NCBI GenBank assembly: GCA_033762625.1 | Contig: JANRLI010000019.1 | Coordinates: 1 to 59,409 of the forward strand | Source of the DNA: Alphaproteobacteria bacterium | Lineage (GTDB): Bacteria; Pseudomonadota; Alphaproteobacteria; UBA9219; RGZA01 | DNA: 59,409 bases | Direction: 5' to 3' | Shown: one piece after another, positions 29,040 to 37,509 of the stretch | Position numbering within the stretch: position 1 is the first letter of the stretch | Layout: each line of letters starts with the position of its first letter | Program-made: the position numbers and the translations under genes | Notes under the pieces: generated by a model | Database searches by the model: none | The model's input: the letters and a program-made list of their open reading frames with translations, nothing else | What the model was told of the DNA's origin: nothing

Positions 29040-29455
29040 GCCGCGTTTGGCCGCTTAACCAGCCTTGTTACTTCCGCATAGCTCATGGCTTGCCCTTGCG
29101 GCATTTTCAGCATCGCTTTCAACACATTCAACTGGAACGATGCGCCATATAACGCAAAGGTGGCGGGGCTTATATTCTGCGGGTTCATCTGGCTGATGCG
29201 GCACGCATAGGGTGCAGTGCGCGCTGAATCGGGAACAAATTCCGTATCCGGCCATTCATCCTTCCAGGCTGAAAGGTCGTAAAGTGTGCCATAACCGGAT
29301 GAGAACCCGATTTTGCATAACCCTTCATCTTCACTTATCCCCAACATTATGGGGCCCATTGGGCTATCATGGCAGCCCCAAAATACGCGTGTGGGAATGG
29401 ATTCCAAAGCATCTTGGCTGGTAAGGCACTCAACTTGTTTGGCAATTGCCATCAT
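29036..29455 (-). pseudogene. Truncated O6-alkylguanine-DNA alkyltransferase (Ogt/Ada-type) lacking its active site
   Basis: The 139-residue reading resembles the N-terminal part of the MGMT/Ogt family: GPIMLGISEDEGLCKIGF, then FQLNVLKAMLKMPQGQAMSY and AEVTRLVKRPNAA. In intact members the last segment continues RAVGxAxxxNPxxxxxPCHRVI, which carries the methyl-accepting cysteine. Here a stop codon falls right after PNAA, and the next bases on this strand are the antisense of dapB, so the catalytic half is absent. It therefore cannot act as a suicide alkyltransferase. It may be a decayed gene, or a small non-catalytic alkyltransferase-like derivative, although those usually keep the C-terminal half. 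Confidence 0.65.
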
Positions 29456-29546
29456 CCGCGTTAAAACCTGAATTCCTTAATAAACGGCTCAAACCGATTC
29501 GCTGGGCCGCATGTGTATCAATGAATCAGAAGTTAAAAACTTGTCA

Positions 29547-30182
29547 ATGAACAAAGAATCCGCGCTGCGCTTTTTCACCGCTCTTGCGGCACAGATGCCG
29601 CAACCCAAGACCGAATTGCACTATTTGAATCCCTATACCCTCTTGGTGGCTGTGTCTTTGTCAGCACAGGCGACCGATGTAAGCGTGAACAAGGCAACCG
29701 CGCCGCTCTTTAAAAAAGTCAAAACACCGCAAGCGATGCTTGCATATGGTTTGGACAATCTGCGCGAGCAAATCAAACGTATTGGTCTTTTCAATACCAA
29801 AGCCAAAAACATTATTGAAATGTCAAAAATACTGATTGATGAATTCGGCGGGGAAGTGCCGCGTGATTTGAATGCGCTTCAAACGCTGCCGGGCGTTGGT
29901 CGTAAAACCGCGAATGTTGTGATGAACGAAGCGTTCGGGGTTCCGACCATCGCGGTAGATACGCATGTATTCCGGGTAGCCAACCGCACGGGCCTTGCGC
30001 CCGGAAAAACGCCGCGTGAGGTCGAAGAAAAATTGATGAAGGTCGTGCCGAAAAAATTTTTAAGCGGCGCGCATCACTGGCTCATTCTGCATGGGCGCTA
30101 TGTCTGCAAAGCGCGCAAGCCCGATTGCCCCAATTGCGTGGTACGAAAAGACTGTAAATATAAGGATAAAACGGTGATTTAG
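29547..30182 (+). CDS. nth: Endonuclease III (DNA glycosylase/AP lyase)
   Basis: The 211-residue base-excision repair enzyme removes oxidised pyrimidines. The helix-hairpin-helix LPGVGRKTANVV carries the catalytic lysine, the catalytic aspartate is in VDTHVFRV, and the [4Fe-4S] cluster ligands are in CKARKPDCPNCVVRKDC. ATG 29547 gives the usual family length; ATG 29511 would add 12 residues, and neither has a strong ribosome site. It ends directly against the convergent bactofilin gene. Confidence 0.93.
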   Translation: MNKESALRFFTALAAQMPQPKTELHYLNPYTLLVAVSLSAQATDVSVNKATAPLFKKVKTPQAMLAYGLDNLREQIKRIGLFNTKAKNIIEMSKILIDEFGGEVPRDLNALQTLPGVGRKTANVVMNEAFGVPTIAVDTHVFRVANRTGLAPGKTPREVEEKLMKVVPKKFLSGAHHWLILHGRYVCKARKPDCPNCVVRKDCKYKDKTVI

Positions 30183-30830
30183 TTATTCACCGGCTAAGCG
30201 GTCATTCGTCGTGTCTTCATCATCTTGTGAAGAAGAATTATACGATGATGTTACGTTCGGGCGAACACTTGGCTGCATGCCTTGCAACTCACCATTCACT
30301 TGTCCACCTGCATTGATTTCAATTTCGCCGTAGCGCACCGTGCCGGTAATGCGGCCGGTCGGGCGAATGGTCAAACGACCACGCACAACAACAACGCCTT
30401 CAAAGTTACCGGCGATTTCTGCGGTATCTACTTCAATCGAACCGTTGAATGAACCGCCTTCAGTAACTTCCAAGGCTTGGCCATCATAACGCATGCCCTC
30501 AACGCCGCCTTCAACCACAAGGTAGTCGCATTTTGAAATCTGCCCGGCAAGGGTAATGTCCTTGGCAACGACCATGCGGCGGCCTTCACCACCACTGGTT
30601 CCAAAGCGAGGGCCATCGGCTGGTGGGCGGCGCATGCTTGGGCCTGATGGCATATCCACGACGCGGCGAACAGATGTTGGCGGGGTTGCGCGTAATCCTT
30701 GGCGCGGCGCTTCGCCGCTGCCGTTACGTAGCGCTGGTCCGGCGCTGCCCACATTCGGATTGCTTGATGCGTTGTTATTATTCGGATTGGTCGGTGAAGT
30801 TTCGGAGCGCGGATCGAGTGGGCGATTCAT
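30183..30830 (-). CDS. Bactofilin (polymer-forming cytoskeletal protein)
   Basis: The 215-residue protein has a central beta-helix domain (about residues 85-190): AKDITLAGQISKCDYLVVEG, then ALEVTEGGSFNGSIEVDTAE and later GRLTIRPTGRITGTVRYGEI. This repeating pattern is the bactofilin (DUF583) fold, which polymerises without nucleotide. The N-terminal 85 residues are a disordered Pro/Asn/Gly tail, and the C-terminus is Ser/Asp-rich. Bactofilins scaffold peptidoglycan enzymes and stalk- or shape-related structures. No peptidoglycan hydrolase is adjacent. It is divergent from the adenosine kinase gene. Confidence 0.88.
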   Translation of the reverse strand: MNRPLDPRSETSPTNPNNNNASSNPNVGSAGPALRNGSGEAPRQGLRATPPTSVRRVVDMPSGPSMRRPPADGPRFGTSGGEGRRMVVAKDITLAGQISKCDYLVVEGGVEGMRYDGQALEVTEGGSFNGSIEVDTAEIAGNFEGVVVVRGRLTIRPTGRITGTVRYGEIEINAGGQVNGELQGMQPSVRPNVTSSYNSSSQDDEDTTNDRLAGE

Positions 30831-30988
30831 GGCGTTTTTCCTATAAATACAACTATAAAAATCGGTGCATGCGTGAGGCTTGTAACATCATCACAAGCAA
30901 GGTTAACTTAGCACGTTTTCCGAAACGGATTCAACAACAGACCACAACTGATTTGTGCCCTAATTTAAGCCCACCAGAAGGATATAGA

Positions 30989-32002
30989 ATGCCTGAATTG
31001 AAATATGATGTCGTTGGCATCGGTAATGCGATTGTCGATATTCTGGCGCAAGCGGAGGATGACTTCCTGCGCCGCGAAGATATCCATAAGGGTTCCATGA
31101 CGTTGATTCATGCTGCAAGGGCCGCTGATTTATTTGATAAAATAGGGCCGACGACTACTGTTTCCGGTGGCTCTGCCGCCAATACGGTGGCGGGTATTGC
31201 GGGGCTTGGTGGCAACGCCGCCTATATTGGCCGTGTGCATGATGACCAGCTGGGCAAAGGCTTTGCGCATGATATGAAGGCACTAAAGATACACTACCCC
31301 ACAAAAGCAGCAACAACAGGCGCCCCAACCGCTTGCTGTATCATTATGGTAACGCCCGATGGCCAGCGCAGTATGAATACCTTTTTAGGCGCCAGCACTG
31401 ATTTCAGTGCCAGCGATGTCGATGAAGATACCATAGCAGCATCACAGGTTACGTATCTTGAAGGATACCTTTTTGATAAGCCGCCGGCGATGGAAGCATT
31501 TTATCTAGCAGTGAAACTTGCGCACAAACATGGCCGCAAAGTTGCGTTGACGTTGTCAGATGGATTTTGTGTGGACCGGCACCGCGCCGAATTTCAAGCC
31601 CTGCTTAAACAGGGCGTTGATATTTTATTTGCCAATGAAGTCGAAGCGATGGCGCTCTATGAAAAAAACAACCTTGAAGAAGCATTACCGCTGATTGCCG
31701 ATGCTTGCCCGCTCACCATCATCACGCGCTCTGAAAAAGGCGCATATATTCTAAGTGGCGGGCGAACCATCACGGTTCATGCTGAACCGGTTGCCAAGGT
31801 TGTCGATACCACAGGCGCGGGAGATAGTTTTGCCGCAGGGTTCCTTTATGGCCTGACCCATGGACACGCCTTACCGGATTGCGGACGTATCGCATCCATT
31901 TGCGCTGCCGAAGTGATTAGTCATCTCGGCCCGCGCCCGCAGACAAATCTGCAAAAACTGGTGGAAAGCAAAATGGGCGTCGCGTTTAGTAAAGCGTCTT
32001 GA
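30989..32002 (+). CDS. PfkB-family carbohydrate kinase, probable adenosine kinase
   Basis: The 337-residue ribokinase-fold enzyme has GIGNAIVDILA at the N-terminus, the GGSAANTVAGIAGLGG substrate loop, and the anion-hole motif DTTGAGDSFAAGFLYGL near the C-terminus. ATG 30989 is chosen because AGAAGGA lies just upstream; the open frame to 30623 runs through the antisense of bactofilin. This subgroup is usually annotated as adenosine kinase in alphaproteobacteria, which would suit removal of adenosine released by AhcY. Substrate specificity cannot be proved from sequence. Confidence 0.85.
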   Translation: MPELKYDVVGIGNAIVDILAQAEDDFLRREDIHKGSMTLIHAARAADLFDKIGPTTTVSGGSAANTVAGIAGLGGNAAYIGRVHDDQLGKGFAHDMKALKIHYPTKAATTGAPTACCIIMVTPDGQRSMNTFLGASTDFSASDVDEDTIAASQVTYLEGYLFDKPPAMEAFYLAVKLAHKHGRKVALTLSDGFCVDRHRAEFQALLKQGVDILFANEVEAMALYEKNNLEEALPLIADACPLTIITRSEKGAYILSGGRTITVHAEPVAKVVDTTGAGDSFAAGFLYGLTHGHALPDCGRIASICAAEVISHLGPRPQTNLQKLVESKMGVAFSKAS

Positions 32003-32011
32003 ATAAGCGCG

Positions 32012-32923
32012 CTAAATCAATGCACTCGCAATAATACCGGATTCATGGCCGAGTGACTCGCGCACATCATCCATATCCAGCTCGGTTTTGCCCGCCATAA
32101 CGGAACGTGCGCAAGCTTGGTCTAACATCAAAATCGCCTTATCAGGGTGGTTTCTGCGGCGCAGGTATTTCGATGTTAAATACACAATCTGGTCGCACAC
32201 TTCATCCGACACATTCAAATCATAATGCGTTGCAAAGCGTTGCTTCAATCCACGCAGAATGACTTTGCATTCTTCTTCCGATGGCGGGTCCATGTAAATT
32301 TTCTGGAAGCGGCGGTCAAGCGCAGGGTCAGCCTTCACATAATCATCATATTCATCGCGCGTCGTCGCGCCAATCATCAGCAAATCGCCGGTGGTCAAAT
32401 ACGGTTTCATCAAGTCGGCAACACCCGCCGCGCCTGATGCGATACAGGTTGGCATAATCATGTGAATTTCGTCGATGCAAAGGATAATTGGCGGGAACAT
32501 CTTTGATGCGTTGCGTTCGGCAACGCCCTTAATCATCGGAACAAAACGGCCTTCGAAATCGGAACGTGAACCGGCGCCAGCAGAAAGCGAAGACATTTCA
32601 AGTTCCAGAATGCGCGCACCCGCCAGTTTTTTTGGCACTTCGTTTTTAAAAATCTTTTGTGCAAGGCCAACGAACAATGCGGTCTTACCCACACCAGCAC
32701 CCGCGAGCAACAACACGTTCTTGCGTTCACGTTGCAGCAAAATCATCACAAGGTCATACAGTTCCTTGTCACGGCCAATGATGGGGTCAAAACGGTCACG
32801 CGCAACCTGCGCGGAAATATCGCGGGAGAATTTGAAAACCAGATCTTCCAACTGCGCATCGCTTACCTTGAATTTGGGCGCGCCTTTGGCATCTTTGGTG
32901 GGGGCTAAATCGGAAATATCCAT
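32012..32923 (-). CDS. Single-module ClpA/ClpB NBD1-like AAA ATPase
   Basis: The 303-residue protein matches the first nucleotide-binding domain of Hsp100/Clp unfoldases: RFDPIIGRDKEL, Walker A GAGVGKTAL near residues 75-83, Walker B ILCIDEIHM, sensor GATTRDEY and the arginine-finger region DPALDRRFQKI. The Clp N-domain, the middle domain and the whole second AAA ring are absent, yet both ends look natural, so this is not obviously a fragment. The first 40 residues are family-specific. Partner and substrate are unknown. An inverted repeat sits just before the start codon. Confidence 0.82.
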   Translation of the reverse strand: MDISDLAPTKDAKGAPKFKVSDAQLEDLVFKFSRDISAQVARDRFDPIIGRDKELYDLVMILLQRERKNVLLLAGAGVGKTALFVGLAQKIFKNEVPKKLAGARILELEMSSLSAGAGSRSDFEGRFVPMIKGVAERNASKMFPPIILCIDEIHMIMPTCIASGAAGVADLMKPYLTTGDLLMIGATTRDEYDDYVKADPALDRRFQKIYMDPPSEEECKVILRGLKQRFATHYDLNVSDEVCDQIVYLTSKYLRRRNHPDKAILMLDQACARSVMAGKTELDMDDVRESLGHESGIIASALI

Positions 32924-32928
32924 GGTCT

Positions 32929-32955
32929 TTTTCTACCGCAAAATTGTGTAGAAAA
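32929..32955 (-). promoter_or_regulatory. Inverted repeat immediately upstream of the AAA ATPase gene
   Basis: TTTTCTAC (32929-32936) and GTAGAAAA (32948-32955) are perfect eight-base inverted arms with an 11-base centre. The near arm ends five bases from the start codon on the minus strand and overlaps the A/G-rich ribosome-binding region. It could be an operator, a translational hairpin, or a weak terminator for the upstream apt-SBP genes. Confidence 0.35.
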
Positions 32956-32981
32956 GATTGAGTTAATCGCTTGTTAAGTCC

Positions 32982-34787
32982 TTAAGGCGAAGCGGCCCAC
33001 CAACTTTCAACGACAGGGCCGTAAAGCGGGGTTTGTTGCGGCGTCATAACATTTTGCCAAATCGCGAATAAATCTGTTCCACGATAGAAAAGCGGCACCA
33101 CGTAATACCCTGATAACAAGACGCGGTCGAGTGCATGCAGCGCTGCCCGCAGCTCATCGCGGGTATGTGCGGCCGTAATCTTGCGCGTCATATCATCCAC
33201 GACCGCACTTTTAATGCCTGCGTAATTGCGACTGCCTTTTATGTCGGCCGCGGTGCTGCCCCAATACTGCGCCTGTTCATTTCCGGGCGAAAGGCTGTTG
33301 ACCCATTTGAACAACACCATGTCGTAATCGAAATCGGAAAGCCGTGCTTGAAATTGTGATGCATCTACCGTACGCACCCGCGCAGTAATCCCGATACGTT
33401 GCAAAGTACGCGCATATTCCAGCGCGATTTTTTCTTCCTGCGGATCGGATAATAAAATTTCAAAAACAAACGGTTCGCCTTTTGCATTTTTTAATATGCC
33501 ATTCTGGATTTTATATCCGGCTTCGTCGAGTAATCCGCTGGCAGCGCGTAAATTATCGCGCAGCGGGTGTGTATCATCCGTGCGCGGCAGCGCGAATGGT
33601 TTGGTAAACAATTCTACGGGCAAATTGTTTTTCCATGGAGCAAGCAGTTTTAATTCCGCGTCACTTGGAAGCCCGCTGCTCGCCAAATCCGAATTGGCAA
33701 AATAGCTATCCAGCCATTTATATGCGCCGTGGAATAGCGTGCGGTTGATCCATTCAAAATCGAACGCGTAGGAAAGCGCCTTGCGTACGCGCACATCGCT
33801 AAAGTTGGTTCTGCGCGTGTTAAAAATGAACCCACGAATGGGTTCGGGGCGGTGATGCGTAAAGGCCGTGGTGCGAAACGCATTTTTCTTTTCGGATGAT
33901 ATGCGCTGTAATTCGGCCCAGCGTTTGGGGTCGGTTTCCCTGCGGGCATCCAAGGCATGCGCGGTGAATGCTTCCTGCGCTACATTTTCATCGCGGTAAT
34001 AATCATACCGGATCGTATCAAAATTACATGTGCCGCGCCGCGCTGGTAAATCCTTGCCCCAGTAATTCGTATCGCGTTCAAATACCATGCTGCGTCCCGG
34101 CTGCACATCTTTTACGCGGTATGGTCCGCTAGCAATCGGCGGAACCAAGGTGGTTTCATCAAACGGTTTATTCTGGAACATATGCTTGGGAAGAATTGGC
34201 ATCAGCCCGAGGATAAGCGGCATTTCACGGTCAATGCTGCCGTCATCATTTTTCTTGAACAAAAACGTGATGGTGTGGGTATCATTCACCGTTGCGCTCA
34301 AAACTTTCTTGTAATAGCTGCGGTGGGTGGGTTTGCCCTTATCGCGTAAACTTTGCCACGAAAAATAAACATCATCCGCCGTTACGTCTTTGCCATCTTG
34401 CCATTTGGCTTTGGGGTTGATGTGAAAGCGAATACCGGAACGGTCGGATTTCACATCAATTTTCTCAGCCAGCAGCGGGTAGAGTGTAAACGGTTCATCC
34501 TGCGTTCGTGCCAGCAACGTCTCATATACATAAGTGAGGCCTTCTGCCGGACGCCCTTTGACAATGTATGGATGCAAACTGTCAAACGTACCAACGATAT
34601 TGAGGCGCAATGTGCCACCTTTGGGCGCATCGGGATTTACATAATTGAAATGCGTGAAGCCTTCACTTTCCTTGGGTGTGCCATGCATGGAAATCGCAGT
34701 CGCACTTATCCATTCCTGTGCAAAAAGCAGGGTCGGCGCTGCAAGCAACAGCATAAAAACAATCGCGGATAAAACCCTAGCTATCAT
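32982..34787 (-). CDS. Periplasmic oligopeptide-binding protein, SBP family 5 (YejA-like)
   Basis: The 601-residue ABC-transporter substrate-binding protein has a Sec signal peptide (MIARVLSAIVFMLLLAAPTL, then LFAQ). Family-5 features include HFNYVNPDAPKGGTLRL, YETLLARTQDEP and WQDGKDVTADDVYFSW. The opening resembles YejA, the binding component of YejABEF, which imports peptides such as microcin C. No permease or ATPase genes are adjacent, so its transporter lies elsewhere. Its start overlaps the end of apt by 11 bases, suggesting cotranscription. Confidence 0.88.
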   Translation of the reverse strand: MIARVLSAIVFMLLLAAPTLLFAQEWISATAISMHGTPKESEGFTHFNYVNPDAPKGGTLRLNIVGTFDSLHPYIVKGRPAEGLTYVYETLLARTQDEPFTLYPLLAEKIDVKSDRSGIRFHINPKAKWQDGKDVTADDVYFSWQSLRDKGKPTHRSYYKKVLSATVNDTHTITFLFKKNDDGSIDREMPLILGLMPILPKHMFQNKPFDETTLVPPIASGPYRVKDVQPGRSMVFERDTNYWGKDLPARRGTCNFDTIRYDYYRDENVAQEAFTAHALDARRETDPKRWAELQRISSEKKNAFRTTAFTHHRPEPIRGFIFNTRRTNFSDVRVRKALSYAFDFEWINRTLFHGAYKWLDSYFANSDLASSGLPSDAELKLLAPWKNNLPVELFTKPFALPRTDDTHPLRDNLRAASGLLDEAGYKIQNGILKNAKGEPFVFEILLSDPQEEKIALEYARTLQRIGITARVRTVDASQFQARLSDFDYDMVLFKWVNSLSPGNEQAQYWGSTAADIKGSRNYAGIKSAVVDDMTRKITAAHTRDELRAALHALDRVLLSGYYVVPLFYRGTDLFAIWQNVMTPQQTPLYGPVVESWWAASP

Positions 34788-35292
34788 ATTGAAGAAGGCT
34801 CATTTGCGGTACGTGCAGCTTCTTTGAACCATTTAAAAATGTCAGTTCGATGATGAAGGCTGCCAGCTTTACATCGCCGCCAAGCTTTTTAATCAGCGTG
34901 ATGGCTGCTTCCATCGTGCCGCCCGTCGCCAGCAAATCATCAACCAGCACAATCTTTTGTCCCTTCAATACCGCATCAGCCTGTACTTCGATGATGTCTT
35001 GACCATATTCCAGCGCATAGGCATGCGAAATAACCGGACCTGGCAATTTGTTTTTTTTTCGGATCATTGCAAATCCACATCCCAGTTTGTAGGCAACGGC
35101 AGCGGCCACCATCAGCCCGCGGGATTCAATTCCCAGAATGCGGTCGGGTTTTTCTTTTGCAATACCTTCCGCCAGCGCATTGACCGCGTGTTCCCACGCC
35201 TTGCCATTCATCAAAAGCGTCGAAATGTCATAAAACAGGATACCTGGCTTTGGAAAATCAGGAATGGAACGGATATGTTCTTTTAGGTTCAT
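34777..35292 (-). CDS. apt: Adenine phosphoribosyltransferase
   Basis: The 171-residue salvage enzyme converts adenine and PRPP to AMP. Motifs are FPKPGILFYDISTLL, GIESRGLMVAAAVAYKLGCG, RKKNKLPG and the PRPP loop VLVDDLLATGGTM. ATG 35292 gives the normal family length; the open frame to 35388 adds 32 non-family residues and would run into the divergent gene. It shares adenine and adenosine metabolism with ahcY and the adenosine kinase. Confidence 0.94.
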   Translation of the reverse strand: MNLKEHIRSIPDFPKPGILFYDISTLLMNGKAWEHAVNALAEGIAKEKPDRILGIESRGLMVAAAVAYKLGCGFAMIRKKNKLPGPVISHAYALEYGQDIIEVQADAVLKGQKIVLVDDLLATGGTMEAAITLIKKLGGDVKLAAFIIELTFLNGSKKLHVPQMSLLQYDS

Positions 35293-35388
35293 GGAATACC
35301 TGCATATAGGGTGGAGGCCGTATCTTATCGGAGAGTATGCGAATCTTCGATATTGAAAAATTAACGAAACTGGTGGCAAACTATCCAT

Positions 35389-36495
35389 ATGGAACTTACA
35401 AAAGAAGACGTTACCCGCCTGATGACCCAGCCATCTGCCGAAGCACGGGCTGAAGTGGCATCCAAAATCGGCCGCACACTTGATGATGCGGGGTTGTCGG
35501 AAACCGAACTGAAATTAGCGCAGGATATTATCCGCCACATGGCTGCGGATATTGCGGTGCAGGTTCGCGCAACTTTGGCGAGCAGCGTCAAGAATGCCAA
35601 AAAACTTCCCCATGATGTGGCGATGAAACTCGCGAAGGATGTTGAGGAAGTATCATTGCCGGTGCTTGAATACTCATCCTTATTCAGCGATGAAGATTTG
35701 ATTTCCATCGTCAAAAGCCAATCGCCTGCAAAGCAGGAAGCGATTGCGCGCCGTGAAACGATTTCGGAAAAAGTCGCACACGTCATCGTGGAAGAGGGCG
35801 GGGAAAAAGCCGTCACCACACTGGTCGGTAACAAGAATGCGCAGATCAATGAACGATCATTGGAGCGCGTGACCGAACGCTTTGCCGATAACCAGAATAT
35901 CAATAATACAATGGCAAAGCGTGATCATCTGCCGCTGGCTGTTGCTGAACGCTTGGTGGGTAAAGTGTCGGATGCGCTAAAAGAATATATCGTCTCGCGC
36001 CATGCTTTACCGGATGCGATTGTCAGCCAGGTTATTTCGCAAAGCCGTGAACAATCAACGGCCAGCTTGCTCGGCGCAAGCAAGAATGAAGAAGAATTGG
36101 AAAAGCTGGTGCATCAATTGCAAAGCAGCGCGCGGCTGACGCCAAGTCTCATCGTGCGTGCCCTGTGCGTGGGCGATGTTCCGTTCTTTGAAATGTGCAT
36201 GTCGGTATTGGGCGGGGTGCCGCTGCACAATGCGCGGGTGCTGTTGCATGATGCGGGCAAGCTGGGGCTTAAATCCATTTATGATAAAACGAATTTGCCG
36301 CAGGGCATGTTCCCGATAATCCGCGTGGCACTGGAAGTTGTTAAAGAAATCCAGCTGGATGGCGCAGATCATGATCAGGTACGTTACCGCGCAAAAGTGA
36401 TTGAACGCATCTTGACCCAGTATCAGGATTTTAATGCGGATGATTTGAATTATCTGCTTGATAAGCTCAGCGATTTGGTTGAAGTAGCTGCATAA
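35389..36495 (+). CDS. DUF2336 family protein
   Basis: The 368-residue all-helical soluble protein is typical of the alphaproteobacterial DUF2336 family. It has HEAT-like helical repeats in the first half (VTRLMTQPSAEARAEVASKI, then LAQDIIRHMAADIAVQVRA, and later HDVAMKLAKDVEEVSLPVL). The second half contains TPSLIVRALCVGDVPFFEMC. Biochemical function is unknown; members have been linked to cell-cycle and signalling contexts in alphaproteobacteria. No membrane segment is present. Divergent from apt, 27 bases before uppP. Confidence 0.82.
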   Translation: MELTKEDVTRLMTQPSAEARAEVASKIGRTLDDAGLSETELKLAQDIIRHMAADIAVQVRATLASSVKNAKKLPHDVAMKLAKDVEEVSLPVLEYSSLFSDEDLISIVKSQSPAKQEAIARRETISEKVAHVIVEEGGEKAVTTLVGNKNAQINERSLERVTERFADNQNINNTMAKRDHLPLAVAERLVGKVSDALKEYIVSRHALPDAIVSQVISQSREQSTASLLGASKNEEELEKLVHQLQSSARLTPSLIVRALCVGDVPFFEMCMSVLGGVPLHNARVLLHDAGKLGLKSIYDKTNLPQGMFPIIRVALEVVKEIQLDGADHDQVRYRAKVIERILTQYQDFNADDLNYLLDKLSDLVEVAA

Positions 36496-36522
36496 GCTTC
36501 AGCTATAGTTGAGTCGTATATC

Positions 36523-37323
36523 ATGGAATTTTCCCTTTACGTAAAAGCCATTCTCATGGGCCTTGTCGAAGGCCTGACTGAATTCCTGCCTGTATCATCC
36601 ACGGGGCATCTCATTTTATTTGGCGATGCCATCAAGTTCAATACCGCCAGTGCATCGGTGTTCGATGTAGTTATTCAAATGGGCGCGATTGCTGCTGTCC
36701 TCATCGCCTATTTCAAACGCTTTTCACATGTTGCGGTTTCGTTTTTTACTGAAAAGAAGTCGCAACATTTCATGGTGCTGCTCTTGCTTGCGTTTCTTCC
36801 GGCCGCTGTGTTTGGTGCCTTGCTCCATTCCGCAATAAAAGAACATTTATTCAATCCGGCTGTGGTTGCCTACAGCTTGATTGTTGGCGGTGTTATCATG
36901 CTGGCCATCGACCGCTTGCCGCTTAACATCAAGGTGAATGATGTAGACAGCATGACCCTCTGGGATGCTATCAAAATTGGTTTCTATCAATGCCTTGCTA
37001 TGATTCCAGGGGTGTCACGTTCCGGAGCCACAATCATTGGCGGCATGTTATCTGGTCTTGATAAAAAGACTGCCGCTGAATTTTCCTTCTTTCTTGCGGT
37101 TCCAACCCTTTCAGCTGCCGCGCTATATGACCTTTATAAAAGCTGGTCGTCATTGACCATGGATGATTTAGGTTTGATGGCCACCGGGTTTGTTTCATCA
37201 TTCGTATTTGCGATGCTTGTCATAACTTTTTTTATCAAGCTCATCGTTCGTTTCGGGTTCACGCCTTTCGCGCTCTACCGTATTGTTTTGGGGGCGGTTA
37301 TTTTGTGGTTGATTCCGGCTTAA
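36523..37323 (+). CDS. uppP: Undecaprenyl-diphosphatase UppP/BacA
   Basis: The 266-residue integral membrane enzyme dephosphorylates undecaprenyl diphosphate, recycling the lipid carrier for peptidoglycan and surface polysaccharide. The signature EGLTEFLPVSSTGHLILFGD lies at residues 16-35, and PGVSRSGATIIGGMLSGL later; several hydrophobic segments follow the family pattern. A strong terminator closes the transcript and marks the edge of the housekeeping block. Confidence 0.95.
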   Translation: MEFSLYVKAILMGLVEGLTEFLPVSSTGHLILFGDAIKFNTASASVFDVVIQMGAIAAVLIAYFKRFSHVAVSFFTEKKSQHFMVLLLLAFLPAAVFGALLHSAIKEHLFNPAVVAYSLIVGGVIMLAIDRLPLNIKVNDVDSMTLWDAIKIGFYQCLAMIPGVSRSGATIIGGMLSGLDKKTAAEFSFFLAVPTLSAAALYDLYKSWSSLTMDDLGLMATGFVSSFVFAMLVITFFIKLIVRFGFTPFALYRIVLGAVILWLIPA

Positions 37324-37336
37324 AAACAGCTTGCTG

Positions 37337-37373
37337 GGCGGGGTGGTTGCCATGACCCCGCCATAATTTTTTT
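37337..37373 (+). terminator. Intrinsic terminator after uppP
   Basis: GGCGGGGT (37337-37344) pairs with ACCCCGCC (37355-37362) around a ten-base loop. ATAA and seven T residues (37367-37373) follow. It isolates the giant fibre gene from the upstream housekeeping genes. Confidence 0.85.
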
Positions 37374-37452
37374 GATGATTTATTAGCTATATTATTGGTG
37401 TTTTTGGCGGTTTTTGTGCAAAAAAATACTTCGGTTTTCAAAGCAAATTAAC

Positions 37453-37483
37453 TGCAATTAGATTGCAATTTAACAAAGTTAAA
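37453..37483 (+). promoter_or_regulatory. Two adjacent short palindromes upstream of the giant fibre gene
   Basis: TGCAAT-TAG-ATTGCA at 37453-37467 and TTTAAC-AAA-GTTAAA at 37469-37483 are two perfect six-base palindromes, each with a three-base centre. They are separated by a single base and end 26 bases before the ATG. Paired 15-base palindromes are typical of dimeric repressor or activator sites, although AT-rich sequence makes chance matches more likely. No clear -35/-10 pair is seen. Confidence 0.4.
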
Positions 37484-37509
37484 CCACTTCTTAAAGCTTT
37501 CCGCCGAAC

